Part shown: positions 1-5,588 of the stretch, piece by piece
Layout of the letters: every line of letters begins with the position of its first letter
How positions within the stretch are numbered: the stretch's first letter is position 1
Source of the DNA: JBOFDK01 sp051646925
GTDB lineage: Bacteria; Bacillota; Clostridia; Lachnospirales; Cellulosilyticaceae
Direction of reading: 5' to 3'
Assembly: GCA_051646925.1 (NCBI GenBank)
Contig: JBOFDK010000111.1
Coordinates: 1 to 11,291 of the forward strand
Length of the DNA: 11,291 nucleotides
Translations under genes and position numbers: made by a program
The notes under the pieces: model-generated
Databases searched by the model: none
The model's input: only the letters and a program-made list of their open reading frames with translations
Told to the model about the DNA's origin: nothing

Positions 1-36
1 ACAATTATATTAATTTTTATGCCTTTATTTCATTTG

Positions 37-82
37 AAAAAGGGCTTCAAATTGATTAATTAATCAATTAAAAACCCTTTTT
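37..82 (-). terminator. Rho-independent terminator after secF
   Basis: An outer 8-bp stem (AAAAAGGG/CCCTTTTT) encloses an internal loop and a perfect 20-bp AT palindrome at 50-69. On the minus strand the CCC arm runs straight into five T. It lies 18 bases past the secF stop and closes the scfA-scfB-secD-secF block. Confidence 0.8.
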
Positions 83-100
83 GTTTATTAATTTTATTTA

Positions 101-1012
101 TTAATTTTTACTATTTAATGTTTTTTCTTTACTATTTCTTTGAAATTTACGCATTTCATACCATAATGGACTTGCAATAAAAATTGAAGAATATGTTCCT
201 GCTAAAATACCTATTGCTAATGGAAATGCAAATTCTTTTACTGAGTCTGTCCCTATGATTAATAAAAGTAAAACCATTACAACTGTTGTAATTGAAGTAT
301 TAATAGAACGTGTAATAGTTTGTTTTACACTGGCATTAATAACTTCTTCGTCAGTTCCTCTCATTTTCCCTTTATTTTCACGAATACGGTCGAAAATAAT
401 AATTGTATCATTAATTGAGTATCCAACAATTGTTAACATTGCTGCAATAAATGAATTATTAATTGGAATTCTAAATAATGCATATACACCTAACATTATC
501 AGTACGTTATGCAATAATGCAATAACTGCACTTGCACCAAATTTAAAATCTTTAAATCTTATAGTTATATAAATCAACATTAAAATCGCACCGATTCCAA
601 CTGCACCAATTGCTTTTGCTTTGAATTCACCACTAATAGTTGGTGATACGAACTCATCTTTTAACAACGCCTGGTCTTCTAACTCATATGTTTCTTTTAA
701 TTTATCAAATAGCGCTGCACGTTCTGTATCTTCTATTGGTTTTGTAGTAATAATTATTTCATTTGAATTTGCTACTTTTTGGATACGTGCTCCAGAATCT
801 TTTATCATCGTATCAATTATTGGCATAATTTCAGTTTCAACATCAACATCTTTTCCCATGTCAATTTGCATAACTGAACCACCTTTAAATTCTACATGGT
901 AATTTAATATACCTTGGCCCTGCATACCGAAAAACGGCATAGCTAACATTCCTACAACAATAAGCACAAGAGACAAGATATAATATTTTTTTCTATTCTT
1001 TATAATATTCAT
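101..1012 (-). CDS. secF: Protein translocase subunit SecF
   Basis: SecF is the membrane partner of SecD. The pair binds SecYEG and uses the ion gradient to help pull preproteins out on the extracytoplasmic side. The 303-residue product has a first membrane helix at about 10-28, the periplasmic-side signature VEFKGGSVMQI at 40-50, and five further helices from about 133 to 285. The conserved SecF motif TIVGYSINDTIIIFDRIREN lies at 194-213, including D202, D208 and R209, which are typical of RND-type Sec subunits. The start is only 3 bases after the secD stop. Its ribosome site (AGAGGAGG) lies inside the last secD codons, so the two are probably translationally coupled. The length is normal for a stand-alone Firmicute SecF, and no key residue appears to be missing. 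Confidence 0.96.
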   Translation of the reverse strand: MNIIKNRKKYYILSLVLIVVGMLAMPFFGMQGQGILNYHVEFKGGSVMQIDMGKDVDVETEIMPIIDTMIKDSGARIQKVANSNEIIITTKPIEDTERAALFDKLKETYELEDQALLKDEFVSPTISGEFKAKAIGAVGIGAILMLIYITIRFKDFKFGASAVIALLHNVLIMLGVYALFRIPINNSFIAAMLTIVGYSINDTIIIFDRIRENKGKMRGTDEEVINASVKQTITRSINTSITTVVMVLLLLIIGTDSVKEFAFPLAIGILAGTYSSIFIASPLWYEMRKFQRNSKEKTLNSKN

Positions 1013-1015
1013 CGT

Positions 1016-2320
1016 TTATGCCTCCTCTGTTTTAGTTGATTTTATTGATGCAAATAATGATGGTTTTTTAATTCCCATCCCTATAAACAACTTAACAAAT
1101 GTACGTGTTACTACAAGTGCTGTAAACATTGATACAATAATACCTATTGCTAATGTTTGAGCGAAACTCTTAATTAGACCTGTTCCCATCATATATAATA
1201 CAGCTGCTGCTATAAGTGTTGTAACGTTACCATCTAAAATGGCACTAAACGCCTTACTAAACCCTGCATCAACTGCTGAACGAACACTACGTCCTACTAC
1301 TAATTCTTCTTTAATACGTGTGAAAATAATAACATTTGCATCAACTGCCATACCGATAGATAATAAAATACCTGCAATTCCTGGTAATGTAAGCGTTGCA
1401 TTCACCATACTTAGAACAATCAATACAATTGCAACATAAAATATTAACGCTAAATCAGCTGCAATACCGCTAACACGATATAAAGCAATCATAAATACCA
1501 TAATAAATGCAAATCCTATAGCACCTGCAAGTATACTTGTATTTAATGCATCCATACCTAGTTTTGCCCCTACTCCACTTGATGAAATAGCTTTTAATGC
1601 AAATGGTAATGAACCAGCTTCTATACGTTGTGCAAGTTGTTTTGCATAATCTGCACTAAATCCGCCTTCAATCATTCCTTTTCCATCATGAATCGCATCT
1701 TTAATTGTTACTGTACTTAGTATTTGATCATCTAACATGATAACCATTAAATTTCCGATATTTTCTTTTGTAAAGTTTTTAAATAATTCAGCACCTTCAT
1801 TATCCATCTCAATAGATACAACAGCTTTAGGTACTCCTAAATTATCTTGTATCATTTGATGTGTTGCTGATTTAATATTTTTTCCTGTTAAAACTTCATT
1901 TCCTTCTACGTCCATAAATCTAAGCATAGCTGCAGCCCCAATACTATTAACAGCTTCTTGAGGGTCTTCTACACCTGGTATGTCAACACGTATACGATTT
2001 GTTCCTTCTATCGCAGCTTCCGCTTCTGTATAATTTTCTTTATCCAGACGTGTTTGAATCATAGCTTGAGCGGCTTCCATATCAGAAACAGTTGGATTTT
2101 CGATAGCTGCTTCATAAACAATATTTACACCACCTTGGAGGTCTAGTCCAAGTTTTATGCTCTCTACCCCACCTATACTATCTTCTCCAATTCCCATATA
2201 CGCAACAGTTACTGCACCTGCAATAACCATTATCAATAACATAAACAACATTATACTTTTTGTTTTTGGATTACTTTTTGTTGTTTTGCCATTTTTCGTC
2301 TTCGGATTACTTTTCGACAT
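1016..2320 (-). CDS. secD: Protein translocase subunit SecD
   Basis: SecD forms SecDF with the product of the next gene and assists late steps of Sec export at the cytoplasmic membrane. The 434-residue product has a basic N-terminus, helix 1 at about 23-43, the family signature LGLDLQGG at 57-64, and a compact extracytoplasmic region to about 255. Five helices follow, including the conserved segment around SIGMAVDANVIIFTRI (321-336). It is shorter than the Escherichia coli protein (615 residues) because the large extracytoplasmic domain is reduced, as is usual in Clostridia. AAGGAGG precedes the ATG. A near-consensus promoter at 2362-2390 lies just upstream, although read-through from scfB is also likely because no terminator separates them. 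The N-terminus carries a duplicated heptapeptide KSNPKTK at residues 3-9 and 15-21. Confidence 0.96.
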   Translation of the reverse strand: MSKSNPKTKNGKTTKSNPKTKSIMLFMLLIMVIAGAVTVAYMGIGEDSIGGVESIKLGLDLQGGVNIVYEAAIENPTVSDMEAAQAMIQTRLDKENYTEAEAAIEGTNRIRVDIPGVEDPQEAVNSIGAAAMLRFMDVEGNEVLTGKNIKSATHQMIQDNLGVPKAVVSIEMDNEGAELFKNFTKENIGNLMVIMLDDQILSTVTIKDAIHDGKGMIEGGFSADYAKQLAQRIEAGSLPFALKAISSSGVGAKLGMDALNTSILAGAIGFAFIMVFMIALYRVSGIAADLALIFYVAIVLIVLSMVNATLTLPGIAGILLSIGMAVDANVIIFTRIKEELVVGRSVRSAVDAGFSKAFSAILDGNVTTLIAAAVLYMMGTGLIKSFAQTLAIGIIVSMFTALVVTRTFVKLFIGMGIKKPSLFASIKSTKTEEA

Positions 2321-2361
2321 ATTATATCCTCCTTAGATTTTTACTGTAAATCATTAGCTTG

Positions 2362-2390
2362 ATTATATAATTTCTGTTAAATATAGTCAA
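2362..2390 (-). promoter_or_regulatory. Sigma-A promoter for secD-secF
   Basis: On the minus strand, -35 TTGACT (2385-2390), a 17-bp spacer and a perfect -10 TATAAT (2362-2367) lie 42 bases before the secD start. It falls between scfB and secD, so the secretion genes can be expressed without the peptide genes. Confidence 0.8.
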
Positions 2391-2401
2391 ATAATTCCTA
2401 C

Positions 2402-3760
2402 TTATTCATCACATAAAGCTGCTTTTAATCCAATTGCACACTCTAATCTTTTTTTCTGAAGTTCACATCCTAATTCATAAATTTCGTCAATATTTCCGTG
2501 GAAATGATAAGCATTTGCAGCACATCCCCCACTACAGAAAAACTTTGCCCAACATTCTTTACATTGTGGTTTACTGTATACGTTACATTTTTCAAATTCA
2601 CAACGTTTTGCTGTATTTGTTACACCTTTCCAAACATCACCCATTTCAAATTCTTCCATACCTGCAAACTGGTGACATGGATATAATTTTCCATCTGGAG
2701 TTGCTGCTAAATATTCTGAACCTGAACCACAACCTGCTAAACGTTTGTGAACACAAGGTCCTCCTGTTAAATCAACCATAAAATGGAAGAAATTGAAACA
2801 TTCTCCTGTTTCTTTGCTACGTTTCAACATTTCTTTTGCAAGACGCTCATATTCTGCGCAAAGTTTTTGAATATCTTCTGGTTGCAATGCATAGTCCATA
2901 GTAAGTGGTGCAACAACTGGCTCCGCTGATACTTCATTAAAACCTTGGTCTGCCATATGAATAACATCTTCGGCAAAATCTAAATTGTGATGTGTAAATG
3001 TTCCTCTAATATAATATTGTTTTCCACCACGTTTTTCGACTAATTTTTTGAATTTTGGTACGATTACATCATAGCTGCCTTTACCATTAGAAGTAGGTCT
3101 CATATAATCATTTACTTCTTTTCTTCCATCTAAACTTAGAACAACGTTATACATTGTTTTATTTAGATAATCAATAATCTCATCACTAAGTAGTACGCCA
3201 TTTGTTGTCATTGTAAATCTAAAGTTTTTATTTACTTGTTCCTCTATACTTTGCGCATAGTCTACAACACCTTTAACTACTTCAAAATTCATTAATGGCT
3301 CTCCGCCAAAAAAATCAACTTCAATATTTTTTCTATTTCCTGAGTTTTCAACCAAGAAGTCAATGGCTGCTTTTCCTACTTCAAGAGACATCATACCACG
3401 TGCCCCATGATATTCTCCTTCTCCTGCAAAACAGTATTTACATTTTAAATTACAATCATGTGCAACATGTAAACAAAGTGCTTTTACAACTGGTTTTCTG
3501 TTTAAAAAAGCTGGTACTAAATTTTCATAACTATCTGGTGTATCTAGCATACCTTCTTCTTTTAATTGAAGTAATTCGTCTATCGCCTCACTTAATACAT
3601 CTTTGTCATAATTTACAGAATGCTTCTCTATAACTTCCTCTTTTGTGCAACTAATTACATCTTCAACTATAGCATAAGCAATATCATCTAAAATATGTAC
3701 AGCTCCACTATGAACATCCATTACTATTGGTGTATTTTCAAATCTAAATTTATGAATCAT
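2402..3760 (-). CDS. scfB: SCIFF peptide maturase, radical SAM/SPASM enzyme (thioether-forming)
   Basis: The predicted reaction is radical S-adenosylmethionine formation of a Cys-to-Thr thioether in the ScfA peptide, in the cytoplasm. The 452-residue protein begins with about 90 residues that match the place of the peptide-binding RRE (PqqD-like) domain of this family. The radical SAM CxxxCxxC motif is C103, C107 and C110, and GGEP is at 152-155. The C-terminal SPASM domain shows the full pattern for two auxiliary iron-sulfur clusters: C344, G357xxxxC362, C400xxC403, C409xxxC413 and C432. This agrees with the family known from CteB of Clostridium thermocellum and Tte1186 of Caldanaerobacter. 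AAAGGA lies 7 bases before the ATG. The gene follows scfA at a distance of 82 bases, across a hairpin that should reduce its transcription. Confidence 0.95.
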   Translation of the reverse strand: MIHKFRFENTPIVMDVHSGAVHILDDIAYAIVEDVISCTKEEVIEKHSVNYDKDVLSEAIDELLQLKEEGMLDTPDSYENLVPAFLNRKPVVKALCLHVAHDCNLKCKYCFAGEGEYHGARGMMSLEVGKAAIDFLVENSGNRKNIEVDFFGGEPLMNFEVVKGVVDYAQSIEEQVNKNFRFTMTTNGVLLSDEIIDYLNKTMYNVVLSLDGRKEVNDYMRPTSNGKGSYDVIVPKFKKLVEKRGGKQYYIRGTFTHHNLDFAEDVIHMADQGFNEVSAEPVVAPLTMDYALQPEDIQKLCAEYERLAKEMLKRSKETGECFNFFHFMVDLTGGPCVHKRLAGCGSGSEYLAATPDGKLYPCHQFAGMEEFEMGDVWKGVTNTAKRCEFEKCNVYSKPQCKECWAKFFCSGGCAANAYHFHGNIDEIYELGCELQKKRLECAIGLKAALCDE

Positions 3761-3800
3761 ATCCGTTTCCTTTCTTGAAACAATTTTATATTAATCAATT

Positions 3801-3831
3801 AAAACAAAAGCAGTGACCTACGGCCACTGCT
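3801..3831 (-). terminator. Hairpin attenuator between scfA and scfB
   Basis: A 10-bp stem (arms 3809-3818 and 3822-3831, one G-T pair) with a 3-base loop is followed on the minus strand by TTTTGTTTT. It lies 11 bases after the scfA stop and 41 bases before scfB. It has the form of a rho-independent terminator. Because scfB has no clear promoter of its own, partial read-through is the likely way scfB is made, giving much peptide and little enzyme. Confidence 0.78.
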
Positions 3832-3842
3832 CGGTACTAAAA

Positions 3843-3980
3843 CTATTTTTCGCAAGCTTGATTCCCTACAGTACAAGATGTTTTACAAGCTGACTGACAA
3901 GATGTTTGACATTCGCCACATCCACCTTTAGCTGCACTGTTTTTTAAATTTTTAGTATTAAGAGTTTTTACATGTTTCAT
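3843..3980 (-). CDS. scfA: SCIFF ranthipeptide precursor (six cysteines in forty-five residues)
   Basis: This 45-residue peptide is the substrate of the neighbouring maturase. It begins MKHVKTLNTKNLKNSAAKGG, a leader-like half without cysteine. The core follows with six cysteines at positions 21, 24, 28, 32, 36 and 43, exactly six in forty-five residues. In the Clostridium thermocellum homologue CteA the thioether joins Cys32 and Thr37; the same residues occur at the same positions here, so the same ring can be predicted. A strong ribosome site (AGGAGGG) stands before the ATG, and a promoter lies at 4011-4039. SCIFF peptides are classed as ranthipeptides; their role is unsettled, with a proposed part in quorum sensing. 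No separate leader peptidase or ABC exporter gene is seen in the window. Confidence 0.95.
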   Translation of the reverse strand: MKHVKTLNTKNLKNSAAKGGCGECQTSCQSACKTSCTVGNQACEK

Positions 3981-4010
3981 AATTTTCCACCCTCCTTTTA
4001 AATCTGTATC

Positions 4011-4039
4011 ATTATATCACAATGTATAAGATTTGAAAA
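4011..4039 (-). promoter_or_regulatory. Promoter of scfA
   Basis: On the minus strand, a perfect -10 TATAAT (4011-4016) is preceded by an extended-minus-10 TG (TGATATAAT). A weak -35, TTTTCA (4034-4039), sits 17 bp upstream. It falls between the membrane-protein gene and scfA and leaves a leader of about 25 bases before the start codon. Confidence 0.7.
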
Positions 4040-4058
4040 TAGAAGTGTACTCTATTTT
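4036..4058 (-). terminator. Short hairpin at the end of the TIGR04086-type gene
   Basis: An 8-bp perfect AT-rich stem (4036-4043 with 4051-4058) with a 7-base loop spans the stop codon of the membrane-protein gene and overlaps the -35 of the scfA promoter. The minus-strand arm ends in TTTT, but no long T run follows, so it would be a weak terminator at best. Confidence 0.4.
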
Positions 4059-4462
4059 TGTGCTACAGCTAAAAACATTCCTGAAGCTATACTACTTCCT
4101 AATGCACATATTGCTAATATACTTATTGCTCCTAAGCTAATACTACTTATTCCATTAAAGATAATAGCTACTATAGCATAAATTACAATATAACTAAATC
4201 CACCTAATGCTCCCCATTTATAAGCATTTTTCTTTTCTATCTTAGCAGTATCGTAACCTACTATTGCTGAAGATGCTATTACTCCAACTATTAAAATTAT
4301 TTTTTCAAAACCATCACCAAAATTGGTATATGTAAGTACTATTGCCGATAAAATAATAAATATAGCTGTTACAGCATAACCCATTAAGTTTGCTTTAAAT
4401 AATGTGCTTGCTATCAATCCTAAATCATACTTCATTCTTTTTTTACTTTTATGTTTGCCCAT
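4052..4462 (-). CDS. Four-helix membrane protein, TIGR04086-like
   Basis: This small hydrophobic protein of unknown function probably belongs to the TIGR04086 family, which I recall as occurring beside the SCIFF/Sec region in Clostridia. With the start used here it has 136 residues. A basic N-terminus (residues 1-12) is followed by four predicted membrane helices at about 20-45, 53-72, 84-103 and 108-133, with a charged cytoplasmic loop around 74-83. I chose the ATG at 4460-4462 because AAAGGGG lies 8 bases before it. A longer reading frame begins 18 codons upstream but has no ribosome site and would run into the divergent control region. The gene lies immediately upstream of scfA in the same direction. 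A role in handling or exporting the peptide is possible but not shown. Confidence 0.8.
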   Translation of the reverse strand: MGKHKSKKRMKYDLGLIASTLFKANLMGYAVTAIFIILSAIVLTYTNFGDGFEKIILIVGVIASSAIVGYDTAKIEKKNAYKWGALGGFSYIVIYAIVAIIFNGISSISLGAISILAICALGSSIASGMFLAVAQK

Positions 4463-4509
4463 TTTTTTTACCCCTTTTTTATTATAATGATACAACCTTT
4501 TATATTTTA

Positions 4510-4538
4510 CGTACAACTTATCATAAGTATGCTAAAAT
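4510..4538 (+). promoter_or_regulatory. Candidate promoter of the PHP gene
   Basis: An extended -10, TGCTAAAAT (-10 TAAAAT at 4533-4538), has a poor -35, CGTACA (4510-4515), 17 bp upstream. It precedes the AGGAGG ribosome site of the PHP gene. The spacer holds a perfect inverted repeat (4516-4528), so the weak -35 may reflect a regulated promoter. Confidence 0.4.
4516..4528. promoter_or_regulatory. 13-bp inverted repeat, possible operator
   Basis: ACTTAT-c-ATAAGT is a perfect 6-bp inverted repeat around one central base. It sits exactly in the spacer of the candidate PHP promoter, between divergently transcribed genes. The position suits a repressor site. No regulator gene is visible nearby. 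Confidence 0.35.
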
Positions 4539-4563
4539 CTTTATAAAACAGGAGGATTTTTAT

Positions 4564-5454
4564 ATGTTTATTAATAATACAATGGATTTACACACACATT
4601 CCGTACATTCTGACGGAACATTGTCCCCTACCGAACTAATTCATCTAGCAAAACAAAAAAATTTAAAGGCAATATCTTTAACCGATCACGATAGTGTTAA
4701 CGGCCTTGATGAATGTATTCGAGTAGGCTTAGCTGAAAATATCGAAGTTATTCCAGGTATTGAACTATCTGCTAATTATAATGACAAAGAAATACATATA
4801 CTTGGCTACTATATCGATCCATCTTCTTCTCTATTAAATAACACTCTAAACTCAATAATACACAAAAGAAACTCTCGCAATAATGAAATATTAGAAAAAC
4901 TTCATAATATGGATATTCATATTACTTTAGATGACCTCTCACAAGGTTGTGACAATGAAGTTATTACACGTGCCCACATAGCAACTGCTATGCGTCTAAA
5001 AGGCTATGTAAAAGAAAATAATGACGCCTTTAAACGTTATATTGGTCATGGTTGTCCTGCATTTGTTGCTAAATATTCTCTTTCATATACTGAGTGTATT
5101 GATCTTATTCATAAATGTGGTGGCGTGGCGATATTAGCACACCCAAATCTTTATTCTTTTGCAAAAGATAACGTTAAACCACTTATTTTAAAACTTAAAT
5201 CACATGGCCTTGATGGCGTTGAAGTTATTTATTCTAAACATAGCCTTGAAGTTATTAGTACACTTACATCTTTTTGTAAAGCTAATAATCTTTTAATTAC
5301 TGGTGGTAGTGATTTTCATGGTGCTAATAAACCTGATATTAATCTCGGCTCAGGTCTTGGTCATACCGAAGTACCTTACAAATTACTTTCTTATATTCAC
5401 TCTAAATCTTTATTATATAAATCTATAGATAGCAACTTTAATAGTAATAAATAA
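4564..5454 (+). CDS. PHP-domain phosphoesterase (RNase AM / 3',5'-nucleoside bisphosphate phosphatase type)
   Basis: This is a cytoplasmic metal-dependent phosphoesterase of the COG0613 (YciV/TrpH) group. Characterised relatives split 3',5'-nucleoside bisphosphates such as pAp and trim RNA 5' ends exonucleolytically. The 296-residue product has the PHP metal ligands in order: DLHTHS (H10, H12), D17, H42 in LTDHD, E67 in PGIEL, H78, H193 in AHPN, and D250 with H252 in GGSDFHG. The middle segment (about 100-175) fits the insertion domain of this group. The ATG at 4564 is preferred because AGGAGG lies 8 bases upstream. The open frame continues 54 codons further up, but that part crosses the divergent promoter region and the neighbouring gene. 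It is the only plus-strand gene in the window, and its exact substrate cannot be read from sequence. Confidence 0.9.
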   Translation: MFINNTMDLHTHSVHSDGTLSPTELIHLAKQKNLKAISLTDHDSVNGLDECIRVGLAENIEVIPGIELSANYNDKEIHILGYYIDPSSSLLNNTLNSIIHKRNSRNNEILEKLHNMDIHITLDDLSQGCDNEVITRAHIATAMRLKGYVKENNDAFKRYIGHGCPAFVAKYSLSYTECIDLIHKCGGVAILAHPNLYSFAKDNVKPLILKLKSHGLDGVEVIYSKHSLEVISTLTSFCKANNLLITGGSDFHGANKPDINLGSGLGHTEVPYKLLSYIHSKSLLYKSIDSNFNSNK

Positions 5455-5503
5455 AAAAACAGATACATTTAGTTGATTTTTTTCTAAATGTACCTGTTTT
5501 TTA
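5455..5503. terminator. Bidirectional terminator between the PHP and chemoreceptor genes
   Basis: A 15-bp stem with one mismatch (arms 5458-5472 and 5484-5498) has an A run on the left and a T run on the right. It can therefore end the PHP transcript on the plus strand and the chemoreceptor transcript on the minus strand. Confidence 0.85.
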
Positions 5504-5529
5504 TTTGGTTTAAATATGTATTACTATAC

Positions 5530-5571
5530 TTTTTTAATTATTGTTCTATATTTTTTAATTATTATTCTATA
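5530..5571. repeat. Two tandem copies of a 21-bp AT-rich unit
   Basis: Units 5530-5550 and 5551-5571 differ at one base, and a six-T remnant of a third follows. The repeat lies between the terminator and the end of the chemoreceptor gene. No function is evident; slippage is the simple explanation. Confidence 0.7.
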
Positions 5572-5588
5572 TTTTTTCGGTCTACTAC

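Noticed and set aside
3295..3633. 112-codon plus-strand frame opposite scfB
   Set aside because: It is antisense to a gene with complete radical SAM motifs and shows low-complexity Leu/His-rich text without a ribosome site. The other frames opposite secD, secF, the chemoreceptor and DUF1846 were rejected for the same reason.
4463..4516. 18-codon upstream extension of the TIGR04086-like protein
   Set aside because: No ribosome site is found before the earlier start, whereas AAAGGGG lies 8 bases before the ATG at 4460-4462.
4402..4563. 54-codon upstream extension of the PHP protein
   Set aside because: It overlaps the divergent membrane-protein gene and the control region. AGGAGG points to the ATG at 4564, and PHP proteins begin close to the DLHTHS motif.
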